From NCBI GenBank assembly GCA_021780495.1, contig JAJXYO010000011.1, positions 1-41,802 of the forward strand: DNA of 41,802 nucleotides. Direction: 5' to 3'. The position numbers were made by a program, and so were the translations under genes. The stretch's first letter is position 1. Every line of letters begins with the position of its first letter. Under the pieces are notes generated by a model that ran no database searches, was not told the origin of the DNA, and worked only from the letters and a program-made list of their open reading frames with translations. Below, piece by piece: positions 7,795 to 16,561 of the stretch. Origin of the DNA: Deltaproteobacteria bacterium. Its GTDB lineage: Bacteria > Desulfobacterota > Desulfuromonadia > Geobacterales > Pseudopelobacteraceae.

Positions 7795-8877
7795 ATGGAA
7801 CGAAGCAATCGTATCGGTTGGGCGCAGGTGCGGGCCGGGATATTCATCTTCGTGGCGTTGCTCTTTATCGCCGGCGGGGTGCTGCTGATGGGGCAGAAGA
7901 CCAAGATGTTCGTCGCCAAGGGCAAATTGCGTGTGGTGATGGATGACGTGGCCGGTCTCAAGGAGGGTGCCCCGGTCTGGTTGGCAGGGGTGGATGTGGG
8001 TGTCGTGACGGCGATCGATTTCATGGCACCGCAGAAGAGCAATGAAGTGAATATCTTTCTGGAGGTTGATAATAACGCACTGCGCAAGATTGGACCGGAT
8101 TCGAAGATCACGATCAAAACCCGTGGCCTGATGGGTGAGAAATATGTGGATATTACCCCATCGCAACAGTATTTCGCGACACCGGTTACAGTGTTGCACG
8201 GGACCTCGATCATGAAGCTGGATGATGTCGTGCAGAAGGCTGGTGCCACCTTTGAACGCTTGAACTCGGTGGTTGACGCAATCACCCAGGGCAAAGGGAC
8301 GTTAGGCAAGTTGACCACCGATCCGGTCCTGTATCAAAATATTGTCAAATTGACCGGGGAACTGAACGCGCTGGCCGTCACCATTAATCACGGCGATGGT
8401 TCTCTGGGCAAGCTGGCTCGCAGTCCCGAGCCATACAATCGGCTGGTTACCATCCTCAACCGTGCTGACCAGACACTCCAGAATATCCAGTCCTCAGACG
8501 GTACGCTGAACAAATTGATCTACGACAAGTCGCTCTACGATAAACTGGTGGCATTGGCGGAAAAAAGCAATCAGGCTGCCGATGACGTGCGCGAGCTGAA
8601 CAGGAAGATTACCTCAAAAGACGGTACCCTTGGGATGCTGATCAACGATCGGGCGTTTTACGACAAGGGGCTTTCACTACTTACCCGTGCGGATAACTCA
8701 TTAAAATCAGTCGAGAGTATTGTCGTTAAGGTTAATAATGGCGAGGGGTCGGCTGGTCGGCTGGTGAATGATAAGGAGCTCTACGAGCGCATGAACCGGA
8801 TGGTGGATGATGTGGATGCGCTGATCAAAGACGTTAAGGAGCAACCCCGCAAATACATCAAGTTTTCACTGTTTTAA
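7795..8877 (+). CDS. mlaD: MlaD-type MCE domain protein with C-terminal pentapartite repeat
   Basis: The 360-residue protein has one N-terminal membrane helix (residues about 13-32) and an MCE domain (about 40-120, with VAGLKEGAPVWLAGVDVG and TRGLMGEKYVDI). It is therefore anchored in the inner membrane with the MCE ring in the periplasm, carrying lipids for the MlaE/MlaF transporter. Residues 166-340 hold five copies of a G-x-G-T/S-L-G-K-L...D...L/F-Y motif starting near 166, 200, 234, 275 and 316. The spacing is 34, 34, 41 and 41 residues, with helical sequence between. This long tail, absent from the short E. coli MlaD, probably extends the tunnel or needle. Confidence 0.9.
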   Translation: MERSNRIGWAQVRAGIFIFVALLFIAGGVLLMGQKTKMFVAKGKLRVVMDDVAGLKEGAPVWLAGVDVGVVTAIDFMAPQKSNEVNIFLEVDNNALRKIGPDSKITIKTRGLMGEKYVDITPSQQYFATPVTVLHGTSIMKLDDVVQKAGATFERLNSVVDAITQGKGTLGKLTTDPVLYQNIVKLTGELNALAVTINHGDGSLGKLARSPEPYNRLVTILNRADQTLQNIQSSDGTLNKLIYDKSLYDKLVALAEKSNQAADDVRELNRKITSKDGTLGMLINDRAFYDKGLSLLTRADNSLKSVESIVVKVNNGEGSAGRLVNDKELYERMNRMVDDVDALIKDVKEQPRKYIKFSLF

Positions 8878-8898
8878 CCGATGTTGCCGTCGCATCGG
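8878..8898 (+). other. Hairpin in the convergent mlaD / GH13 junction
   Basis: CCGATG (8878-8883) and CATCGG (8893-8898) can pair around a 9-base loop directly after the mlaD stop. There is no T-run on either side, so an intrinsic terminator is not supported. Confidence 0.3.
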
Positions 8899-8991
8899 CC
8901 GGGCAGTCGGCAAGCACCGTTGATATTCAATGGGTGCAGAGTCTGATGGAGATGCGGACAATCCCTGAACAGCGCCGGAAGTGGAGCCGGT

Positions 8992-11900
8992 TCAGCGGGA
9001 TATTTTAGTGTCCGGAATTTTTGGCGACTGTGCTCGAACAGAGCCTTGAGCTTCCGTTTTCTTCCTTGCAGGTTTGATGACGTGTCTGGCCCCAGCTGTT
9101 TTCTCATCCGGCCTCAGAAGGCGTAACAGCAGCGTTGTGCGATAACCGGCGAGAATCGCCAGTTCGATCAGGCGTGTGTTCTCGGCTGCCAGACGACCCA
9201 GCCGGGTTGCAATCGAGCGCCCGCTTGGATTGTCCGCAGCACATGCGATGAACGTAATGATCGAAAACCACTCCAGCAGCTCCTCGTAGCGTTCTTTGTT
9301 GAACCACTCTACTCCCCCGCTTTCGTGTACCTGCAGAAACTCCCGTCCGGCAGCTGTTGCCAAAGAGCTTTCAACCTGTGCGGCGAGATCGTGCCGATTT
9401 ACCATTTCGCTGGCCAACAATACCTGGAACAGTAGAGCTGCCCGGTATCCTGCGGAAAGGGAATCGAATCCTGCGGATTGTTTCAGGCTGTAATCGAGTC
9501 CATATCTGACCAGTCCCATTGGCCTGTCCTTGAGCAGCAGCCACGCCAGCAGCAGTTGGGCGCCACCGGGTATGCCCAGGAGCTCTGTTGTTCTGCGGAG
9601 CATCTTCCTGGCCGCTTTTGCCGTTGGCTTGACCGTTTTCAGCATGGTCAGGAATGACAGGCAGACCGCTATCTCCGCCATAACAGCGCGCTGGTTTACA
9701 GCGGTCACGCCGAGAACGGTTAAAAAACGGCGAACAGCGGGGCCGAGGCTCTTTGTAAAGGCTGCCGGGCGGTCTATGGCCCCCGGGCTTTGTTCCAGTA
9801 CCGCCCGGAAGGCAGCATTCAGTTCGGCATGTTGCAGCTGTGTGCGCTCATCGTTGAGGTTACTGACGCCACGCCCATTCAGGGCCTCACAGAGCCGACC
9901 CCAGCTCCCCTCCGCATCCTCCCTGATTTCGCAAAAGTCGGTAAATACATGGAATTCGTATTCACCCAGTTCGGCGTAGAGTCCTTTTTCAGACAGTTCC
10001 CGGCTGTTGCGCAGGAAGACCTGCCCGAGCGTATGATCACGAAAGCTGTAATACACCTGGCTGTCATCAACCAGATGCAATGCTGCGGACAAGGTGCTGT
10101 GGCGCAATTCCGGGTCGTCGCCGTTGCCCTTTGTTGCGTACGCTACGGACTCTCGCACCCATCCCGCGGTAGTCGCGTAGCGGTTATGATATAACACCAG
10201 GCCGCGCTGTTCGCCGAGCCGGTTGGAATAAGCAAATACGTCCTCGTTGACGGTGTCGCCGGCGAAAAAATCGTACAGCATGAAGTTTTCCGAGCCGGAA
10301 AAGAGTCCGCGGCAGCGCAGCAGCGGAAATATGTTTTGCTCATGCCGCCAGATCAGGTGGCCGTCAGGTTCTTCATTCCAGTAGGCCTGTTTGTATTCCA
10401 TGCCGTATTTTTCGTGGTAGCCCTCGATCTGGCCGTGGCCGAACATGGGCAGTCCCGGCATGGTTGCGAGTAGTACGCAGGCCCCGAAATACTTCCCTTC
10501 GCGGCCGAATTGCTCGACGGCGGTCTTTTCGTCCGGGTTGTTCATGAAATTGACGAAGCGCTTGAGTATCTCGGGGTTGAATTCCAGTACATTCTTGATG
10601 GTCTGGCGGTATTTGGCGTTCTCCTCCTGCTTGAGCATATTCATGAAAGCGCTGTTGTAGACCCGGTGCATTCCGAGGGTCCGGACGAAATAGCCTTCCA
10701 TCAGCCAGAAGGCTTCGGCCAAGAGCAGGGTGCCCGGCGCCTCGAGCGCCACGCGGTCAACTACCTCGCGCCAGAATTCGGTCGGGAAAACGGCATCGAA
10801 TTCCTCGCGACTCATGCCGTGTCCGGCGCGGGAAGGGATGCCGCCTCCCAACCCGCGCACCGGGAACCATAGTCGCTGGAAATGTTTCTTGGCCAGGGTC
10901 ATAGCAGCATCGAAGCGGATAATCGGGAAGCTGCGGGCCACGTGCAGGATGGTCTGGATGACCGCCTCGCGCACCTCGGGGATCAGGTAATTGAGCTGGG
11001 CCGTATCGTTCCAGGGGATCGTGGTGCCGTCGTTACCGTGGTAGATATAGCGGATACGGCCCGTATCGCGTTGGATCAGGCGAAAGACAACCGCGGCGTC
11101 GGTTTTGGTCCAATAACCGTCTTCTACCTGAATAACCACGTCGGCGGAACAGGAGAGGTCCTCGCCGTTAAACTGGTAGGTGGGGAAGGGCGGGTAGTCG
11201 GTCTGGACGAACCAGTCCGGGTGCTGCATGACCCAGCGTGAATAGATGCCGGTATGGTTGGGCACCATGTCGCTGGCCAGCCGTACGCCGCGCTGAGCTG
11301 CCCGTGTCTTCAGATTGTGCAGTGCTGCCCAGCCGCCCAGATCGGCCGCTATCTCATAATCGTAGAGCGAATAGGCCGAGGCGATGGCCTCGGGATTGCC
11401 GCACAGCTGTTTGATGTGTTGGGATGCCGGCGAACGTTCCCAGATACCGATCAGCCACAGCCCGGTGAAACCCCGGCCTGCCAGGCGATCCAGTTCGGCG
11501 TCCGGGATCTGATCAAGGCGGGTAATAGGCAGTGCATACTGTTTCGAGAGCTGATGCAGCCAGACATAGACCATCTTGGCCATCAGGACTACATTGGACA
11601 TCCAGTCGGCATCTGTCGAAAAGTGCTCGTATTCGGGATACTCATAGCCGCCAAAGATTGAGCTGCCGCCTGCATGGCCAGCGGCCGCCCCTCCGCCTCC
11701 AGCCCTGTCCGCCCGGCCGAATTCCAGCACCGGCGGTGGTCCCGGTTCGCCCGCTCCGCCCCACTCCCTTTCTTCCTCCAGCAGGATGTCGAAGGAGACC
11801 AGCAGCTCCTCCAGCAATTCCGCAGGCAGCAGCGTACTCCACTGTTCACGGATGAAACCCACCTGTCCGGAGAGCGAATCCGGGCTGGCCAGGATCGGCG

Positions 11901-12537
11901 CCCGCAATGCAGCCGCCAGTGTCATCTCCAAGCCCGGTAGAAGCGGGCTGCGGGACAGCGCCAGTTCCATGTCTGCAGCCAGTTGCGGATAGGCAGGAGC
12001 TGAGGCCGCCAATTGCTGATCGTCAAGGATCTCACGGAAATTGTCGAGAGCGGGGTTTTCAGCTGCCAGACGCAGTAACAGAAGCTCGCGAAGGACTTCC
12101 CGCCGGCGTGACGAACCGGTCGTTGACGCATGGAGCCATTGCTGGCCTTCAACCGGAGGGAGTCCTCCAGGAGGAAAGTGTTCCACAAAAATATCGATGG
12201 TCCGAGCTGTGACAGCATCCTCAGGATCATGGCCGGAGCGCTTCAGCGCGTCCAACAGCACATCCGGTACCTGTTCCGCCGCCATGACCTCGATCAGATG
12301 GTAGTAAACCTTGAGCAACGTGGCATACATATTGAGTTGGCCGGCATGTACGAAGGGGCTTCCGGCCGGCCGTCGCCGGTTGATTCTCAGCGATAGTTGG
12401 CGGTAGAAAATGATGTCGGGGATGGAGTGATCAGTGATCTGGCGCGAAAGCGTCCCCAGATCGAGGGAGCGCCAGTGTTGGGCGCCTATCTGGATTGTAT
12501 GGGGAAAATAGAGCGGCGTGCTGCTGAGTTCAGTCAT
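8992..12537 (-). CDS. Large GH13 alpha-amylase family protein
   Basis: This 1181-residue protein has a central GH13 TIM barrel flanked by long helical regions. The four GH13 motifs are visible: region I SDMVPNHTGI near residue 417, region II IIRFDAAMTLAKKH with the nucleophile Asp near 543, region III LLLAEAFW with the acid/base Glu near 608, and region IV FMNNPDEKTA with the transition-state Asp near 669. All three catalytic acids are kept. No signal peptide is apparent, so it is probably cytoplasmic and acts on alpha-glucans. Subfamily and exact activity are unclear. The roughly 300-residue N-terminal and 400-residue C-terminal extensions are unusual for an amylase. It lies 78 bases downstream of the TPR gene on the same strand. 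A Gly/Ala/Pro-rich linker near residues 250-290 precedes the barrel. Confidence 0.85.
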   Translation of the reverse strand: MTELSSTPLYFPHTIQIGAQHWRSLDLGTLSRQITDHSIPDIIFYRQLSLRINRRRPAGSPFVHAGQLNMYATLLKVYYHLIEVMAAEQVPDVLLDALKRSGHDPEDAVTARTIDIFVEHFPPGGLPPVEGQQWLHASTTGSSRRREVLRELLLLRLAAENPALDNFREILDDQQLAASAPAYPQLAADMELALSRSPLLPGLEMTLAAALRAPILASPDSLSGQVGFIREQWSTLLPAELLEELLVSFDILLEEEREWGGAGEPGPPPVLEFGRADRAGGGGAAAGHAGGSSIFGGYEYPEYEHFSTDADWMSNVVLMAKMVYVWLHQLSKQYALPITRLDQIPDAELDRLAGRGFTGLWLIGIWERSPASQHIKQLCGNPEAIASAYSLYDYEIAADLGGWAALHNLKTRAAQRGVRLASDMVPNHTGIYSRWVMQHPDWFVQTDYPPFPTYQFNGEDLSCSADVVIQVEDGYWTKTDAAVVFRLIQRDTGRIRYIYHGNDGTTIPWNDTAQLNYLIPEVREAVIQTILHVARSFPIIRFDAAMTLAKKHFQRLWFPVRGLGGGIPSRAGHGMSREEFDAVFPTEFWREVVDRVALEAPGTLLLAEAFWLMEGYFVRTLGMHRVYNSAFMNMLKQEENAKYRQTIKNVLEFNPEILKRFVNFMNNPDEKTAVEQFGREGKYFGACVLLATMPGLPMFGHGQIEGYHEKYGMEYKQAYWNEEPDGHLIWRHEQNIFPLLRCRGLFSGSENFMLYDFFAGDTVNEDVFAYSNRLGEQRGLVLYHNRYATTAGWVRESVAYATKGNGDDPELRHSTLSAALHLVDDSQVYYSFRDHTLGQVFLRNSRELSEKGLYAELGEYEFHVFTDFCEIREDAEGSWGRLCEALNGRGVSNLNDERTQLQHAELNAAFRAVLEQSPGAIDRPAAFTKSLGPAVRRFLTVLGVTAVNQRAVMAEIAVCLSFLTMLKTVKPTAKAARKMLRRTTELLGIPGGAQLLLAWLLLKDRPMGLVRYGLDYSLKQSAGFDSLSAGYRAALLFQVLLASEMVNRHDLAAQVESSLATAAGREFLQVHESGGVEWFNKERYEELLEWFSIITFIACAADNPSGRSIATRLGRLAAENTRLIELAILAGYRTTLLLRLLRPDEKTAGARHVIKPARKKTEAQGSVRAQSPKIPDTKISR

Positions 12538-12615
12538 GAGGGAACCTGGTGGTCTGAAACAGTCTGCAAAGATTTTGTAGTTGTAGTTGTGCGTGTCCTC
12601 GGATCGCGACTATGG

Positions 12616-14541
12616 TTATTTTTTCTTTGTGGCCGATTTCTTGTGAGCAGTTTTGCCGGACTTCGAGGCCTTTGAACCTTTTTTGCCCTTCTTGTTTTTT
12701 TTACTTTTCTTGCTTTTCTTGGATTTTTTGTATTTTTTGGATTTGCCCTTCTTGTGTTTGACGATTTTGTGTGGCTCGGGGTTAAAGTCGTCGCGGATAT
12801 TGTTGAGCAACACAGCGGCTTCTTCCAGGTTGGGATCCGCCTTTCGGGCGGCCTCGAGCATCTCCTTGGCCTCTTTGATTCGTCCGGTTTTCATATAGAT
12901 TCGACCCAGTGCATTGAGAGAGCGGGCATGGTCGGGTTTATGCACAAGTGCATTTTTATAGGCGGCAATAGCGTTTTCGTAGTCTTTTTTGAATTCGTAG
13001 ATCAGCCCGAGTTTGTAGTGGTTGTTGGGATCGTCGGGAAACAGTTCTGCCGTCCCTTTAAGCAACTCGGTTAATTGATCATACTGTTTGTTTTTAACGT
13101 AAATGGAAACCAGGGCATTCCGGGTGTCCATGTCGTCCTTCTGTTGTGCCAGTACCTTGGTGTAATGTTCCACGGCCTTGTCATAGATGCCCTTGGCTCG
13201 GTATAAGGCAGCTATCTCGCGGTTGGCTTCGATATTGTTGGGAGAGTGTTTCAGAAAGGCGGTGTAGGCCTCAATGGCCAGGCCATTTTCCTTGTTGCGA
13301 ACAAAAATCCGTGCCAGTTTGAGCTGAATGTCAGGGCTGTCAGGCTTCAGTCTGAGGAATTCGCCGTAATGTGTGACCGCCTCCTGATACAGGCCGCGGC
13401 TGTTGCGCAGGTCTGCCAGACGCAGATGGGCATCCGCGTTGTCAGGTTTGACACGAATGGCCTGCTTGTAAGCGACCGCGGCTTCGTCCAGCTGAGAGCG
13501 CTTTTCGAGAAGGATGCCCAGATTGAGGTAATCTTCAGAGTTGTTGCTGTTGAGATGACTGGCCTCTTTGTAGGCCGCAATCGCTTCAGTATCCTTGCCG
13601 GCAGAGCGATACAGGTTGCCGAGTTTTCCGTAGAGCGTTGCCGAACGCGGATTCTCCTTGATGGCAATTTTAATCGTTTCTATATCCTTGACCGGGTCGC
13701 CACTAAGAGTGCTCTCTCGCATCGCATCGAGCTTCGTAGGAACACTGATGGCGGTTTTGGGCTTTCCACCCAGCAGGGACTGGTATTCAGCTGACTTGGC
13801 ATCGCCCTTTTTTTCATAGACAGAGGCCATCATCAGGTGTATCTCGCGGCTATTGGGATTGCCCACCTCAGCCTTTTTAAGAAACTCCAGGGCCTTGTCC
13901 GGTTCGTTGCGCGCGATATGGATGGCCGCTATGCCGACGGATGCTGCTTCAGAATTGGGGTCAATGGTCAACGCCCGGTTATACTCCTCCAGCGCCTTGT
14001 CGGGTTGTCCGCTGGCGGCGTAGGCGGCTGCCAGACCGGTGAATACCTCTGCATCGTGTGTCAGTTCGCCCGCGGCCTCATTATAATGGTAAATCGCCAG
14101 GGGGTAGACCTTGCGATCTGCCAGAATACGGGCCAAGACCTTATGGTATTTGGGATTGGGCACCGCGGAAAGTCCGCGGGTCAATTCGACCATGGCTTCA
14201 TCATTCATGCCCTTCTGAGCATAGAGCAGTCCAAGGTTGCCGCTGGCCAGAGCAAATGCGGGCTCCTGTTGCAATGCCTTGCGATATTCACTGATGGCGC
14301 CGTCAAGATTGCCGACTCGTTCGAGCTGTAATGCCGAAACAAAGTGTCCTGCGCCGCCATCAGGGCAGATGGAAAGAATTTTTGCCTCAGTCTGGCGGAG
14401 CTGCGCTTCATCTCGCTGGGTTTGAAGCCCCCCTGCCAATTTTAATGCATCCTTGCATTGGTCACCGCCAAATCCCCAGCTGAACCCGGTCAACAGGAGA
14501 GCGGCGCAAAGCAACATCAGATATGTCCAAGTTTTCTGCAT
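12616..14541 (-). CDS. Secreted TPR-repeat protein with lysine-rich C-terminal tail
   Basis: The 641-residue protein starts with a signal peptide (hydrophobic residues about 7-20, then SWGFGGDQC). It continues with at least twelve tetratricopeptide repeats showing the A-x-x-x-Y/L-G-N-L-Y...A...Y/K-x-A-L pattern. The last 50 residues are almost entirely Lys, Ser and Gly (KKSKKSKKSKKNKKGKK and similar). TPR arrays mediate protein-protein contacts; the tail could bind polyanions such as nucleic acid, polyphosphate or lipopolysaccharide. ATG at 14541 has AAGGGA upstream and an excellent promoter at 14577-14605. It probably forms an operon with the GH13 gene. The function is unknown beyond scaffold-like architecture. 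Confidence 0.85.
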   Translation of the reverse strand: MQKTWTYLMLLCAALLLTGFSWGFGGDQCKDALKLAGGLQTQRDEAQLRQTEAKILSICPDGGAGHFVSALQLERVGNLDGAISEYRKALQQEPAFALASGNLGLLYAQKGMNDEAMVELTRGLSAVPNPKYHKVLARILADRKVYPLAIYHYNEAAGELTHDAEVFTGLAAAYAASGQPDKALEEYNRALTIDPNSEAASVGIAAIHIARNEPDKALEFLKKAEVGNPNSREIHLMMASVYEKKGDAKSAEYQSLLGGKPKTAISVPTKLDAMRESTLSGDPVKDIETIKIAIKENPRSATLYGKLGNLYRSAGKDTEAIAAYKEASHLNSNNSEDYLNLGILLEKRSQLDEAAVAYKQAIRVKPDNADAHLRLADLRNSRGLYQEAVTHYGEFLRLKPDSPDIQLKLARIFVRNKENGLAIEAYTAFLKHSPNNIEANREIAALYRAKGIYDKAVEHYTKVLAQQKDDMDTRNALVSIYVKNKQYDQLTELLKGTAELFPDDPNNHYKLGLIYEFKKDYENAIAAYKNALVHKPDHARSLNALGRIYMKTGRIKEAKEMLEAARKADPNLEEAAVLLNNIRDDFNPEPHKIVKHKKGKSKKYKKSKKSKKSKKNKKGKKGSKASKSGKTAHKKSATKKK

Positions 14542-14576
14542 ATTTTTTCCCTTGATTGGCGCGATAGTGGCTGGTG

Positions 14577-14605
14577 ATTATACATACCATCCGACAAAGT
14601 TTCAA
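14577..14605 (-). promoter_or_regulatory. Strong sigma-70 promoter of the TPR-GH13 operon
   Basis: On the minus strand TTGAAA (14605-14600) and TATAAT (14582-14577) are separated by exactly 17 bases. The expected start of transcription, near 14570, leaves a leader of about 30 bases with AAGGGA eight bases before the ATG at 14541. Confidence 0.7.
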
Positions 14606-14622
14606 TTATTTAGGCGAAGCCC

Positions 14623-14650
14623 TTGATTATTTATCACAGTGTGAGATAAT
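14623..14650 (+). promoter_or_regulatory. Possible sigma-70 promoter of the HDOD gene
   Basis: TTGATT at 14623-14628 and GATAAT at 14645-14650 are 16 bases apart. The resulting leader would be about 180 bases long and would contain the two ATAGA-loop hairpins at 14679-14742. It lies back to back with the promoter of the TPR gene. Confidence 0.4.
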
Positions 14651-14678
14651 GCCGGCTGCTTGAGAGAGCCGATCGAAC

Positions 14679-14742
14679 CCCGATAGACGGGATTCATGCG
14701 TTTACCAGGGGGGGCTGTCTGCTCCGGTCCTGATAGACAGGA
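14679..14742 (+). other. Two hairpins with the same ATAGA loop in the HDOD gene leader
   Basis: CCCG-ATAGA-CGGG (14679-14691) and TCCTG-ATAGA-CAGGA (14728-14742) share the loop but differ in compensating stem bases. Each is followed by GAT and then ATGCG or TGCG. The arrangement lies between the promoter and ATG of the HDOD gene and suggests a repeated RNA recognition site. No known riboswitch class is recognised. Confidence 0.4.
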
Positions 14743-14838
14743 TGCGTAACGGTGATGAAGATATTTTATGGCGGAACCGCCTCAGACAAATAGCATCTGA
14801 ACCGATTAAAGGGCTGCGGTAACAAGAGGGAGTTGAGG

Positions 14839-15687
14839 ATGAATAAAGAACTTGAGTCGATGATCATGTCTGCCAGTGACCTGCCGACCATACCGGTGGT
14901 CGCCACCAAGGTTATGCAACTAATCGAAAGCGAGAGTGCATCTGCTGAAGAACTTGCCAAGGTGGTCGCGTCAGACCCGGCCGTTGCGGCCCGAGTCTTG
15001 AAGATATCCAACTCATCGTTTTATGGTTGTCAACGCCAGATTCAAACCCTGTCGCACGCCATTATGGTGCTTGGATTCAGCACCCTGAAAAGCCTGGTCG
15101 TGGCGGCGTCGGTCAAGCAGGTATACAAGCCTTATGGACTTACCGAGAAGATGCTTTGGGAACACTCCTTTGGCGCGGGTCTGGCGGCCCGTGTCATCGC
15201 CAACAACACCCGGCTGGTAAACGAGGAGGAGGCCTTTTTGGGCGGCCTGTTTCATGATATCGGCAAAATCATTCTGAATAGCCTGGATAACCAGCAATTT
15301 CAGGTTGTTGTACAGAAATGTTATAATGAGGGCATGTCGTTTCTGGAGGCCGAAGAGCTGGTGTTTTCATATAACCATGCCGAAGTTGGGGGGCTGGTCA
15401 TAAAGAAGTGGAATTTCCCTGCAATACTCATGCAGGCCGTTCTCAAACACCATAGCTTCGATTTTGCCGAAGATGAGGACACCTACCAGGTGCGACTGAC
15501 CTGCGTCGTGGGGCTTGCCAACCTGTTTTGCCATAAGTTGGGGATCGGAGTGCGCGAGCCGGATGATGAACTGCTGCTTCACGAGACCGTTCCGGCCCGA
15601 CTGCTGAATCTGGATGAGGCCCGTATTGAGGCTCTGCTGGAAAACATCACGGTTGCCTACGATCAGGACAAGAGTTTCTTCAGTTGA
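14839..15687 (+). CDS. HDOD domain signalling protein
   Basis: The 282-residue protein is a stand-alone HDOD domain. The conserved opening SDLPTIPVVATKVMQLI and the DPAVAARVLKISNSSFYG segment (residues about 14-65) are typical, and GGLFHDIGKIIL near 135-146 matches the degenerate HD motif. HDOD proteins regulate signalling, motility and cell-cycle outputs and usually lack phosphohydrolase activity. ATG at 14839 follows AGAGGGAG-TTGAGG; a TTG two codons upstream is also possible. The long leader with twin hairpins points to post-transcriptional control. Confidence 0.88.
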   Translation: MNKELESMIMSASDLPTIPVVATKVMQLIESESASAEELAKVVASDPAVAARVLKISNSSFYGCQRQIQTLSHAIMVLGFSTLKSLVVAASVKQVYKPYGLTEKMLWEHSFGAGLAARVIANNTRLVNEEEAFLGGLFHDIGKIILNSLDNQQFQVVVQKCYNEGMSFLEAEELVFSYNHAEVGGLVIKKWNFPAILMQAVLKHHSFDFAEDEDTYQVRLTCVVGLANLFCHKLGIGVREPDDELLLHETVPARLLNLDEARIEALLENITVAYDQDKSFFS

Positions 15688-15754
15688 TAGGGACTCTCGT
15701 GAACGAAGCAACCAGAAAATATAATCGTAGCCGACTGACTCCTGCTGGTCGGGG

Positions 15755-15961
15755 TCATGAAGATACTTGTTTGAGATAATCGAGAATGTTTCCGCGTTTT
15801 CTCCCGGCAGCCCTATCCCGTGCCTCCTCCGAAATATCTATGCTGTCATGCTCGGCTTCATCTGTATGCCGCGGGCTTTTTTCATGCTTCAGGGGTGTGT
15901 CGGTTGCGTTTTTTTTGCCTGGCGCCTTGCTCCTGCTGATTTCTGCAACCCGCTCAGTCAT
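15755..15961 (-). CDS. Small hypothetical protein with SIDISEEAR motif
   Basis: This 68-residue hydrophilic, highly charged protein lies on the minus strand between the HDOD gene and def. ATG at 15961 is preceded by GGAGG at five-base spacing, which supports a real gene. An upstream in-frame TTG at 15973 is less likely. The sequence is basic and disordered at first (SRSKAPGKKNATDTPLKHEK). It then has DSIDISEEARDRAAG and ends NILDYLKQVSS. The D-x-I-x-I-S-x-E-A-R pattern recurs in small Geobacter-type proteins and resembles the SxEAR stretch of FlgM-like proteins, but I would not assign a function. Confidence 0.6.
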   Translation of the reverse strand: MTERVAEISRSKAPGKKNATDTPLKHEKSPRHTDEAEHDSIDISEEARDRAAGRKRGNILDYLKQVSS

Positions 15962-16045
15962 GGCGGCCTCCAAAGATGAAATTGATTTTTACAACAGTTG
16001 CGACTATGATTTGGGTACCAAAGAACTCTTGCTGCAAGGAAGACC

Positions 16046-16561
16046 ATGATCCGCGCCATCCTTACCTACCCCAATCCCGAGCTTAAAAAGAAGTCTGCTC
16101 CCGTGGTTGTTATCAACGACGCCATCCGCGAACTGGTGCAGGATATGGCCGATACCATGTACCATGCCCCCGGTATTGGACTGGCGGCGCCGCAGATCGG
16201 TGTGCATCAGCGCGTCATCGTCATCGACGTATCTGCACATGAGGAGACCCCTGATCTGATTGTGGCAATAAATCCGGTAATTGTCCATGCCGAAGGCGAA
16301 GCCTACGAAGAAGAAGGCTGTTTGTCCGTGCCGAAATATGCGGCCAACGTTCGACGTCATGCCCGGGTAGTTGTCAAGGGTCTCGATCTGGCCGGTAATG
16401 AACGTACCTGGCGGGCGGAAGAGCTCCTGGCCATTGCCTTCCAACACGAAATCGATCATCTGGACGGCATCCTGTTTGTCGACCATCTCTCGCCGCTCAA
16501 ACGCGATCTGTTCCAGCGCAGAGCCCGCCGGATGGCTGAATCAAACGAGGGCTGTCCATGA
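16046..16561 (+). CDS. def: Peptide deformylase (first copy)
   Basis: The 171-residue enzyme removes the N-formyl group from nascent proteins. All three motifs are intact: GIGLAAPQ (residues 43-50), EGCLS with metal ligand Cys92, and QHEIDHLDG with His134 and His138. ATG at 16046 follows AAGGA. It overlaps fmt by 4 bases (ATGA at 16558-16561), the classical def-fmt pairing in which the deformylase is made with the enzyme that adds the formyl group. A second deformylase lies at 40460-40966. Confidence 0.95.
   Translation: MIRAILTYPNPELKKKSAPVVVINDAIRELVQDMADTMYHAPGIGLAAPQIGVHQRVIVIDVSAHEETPDLIVAINPVIVHAEGEAYEEEGCLSVPKYAANVRRHARVVVKGLDLAGNERTWRAEELLAIAFQHEIDHLDGILFVDHLSPLKRDLFQRRARRMAESNEGCP

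Noticed and set aside
7165..8318. Open frames on the minus strand opposite mlaF and mlaD
   Set aside because: Shadows; the plus-strand genes carry Walker motifs and an MCE domain.
14833..14838. TTG start of the HDOD gene
   Set aside because: The ATG at 14839 has a better placed ribosome site and gives the usual N-terminus.
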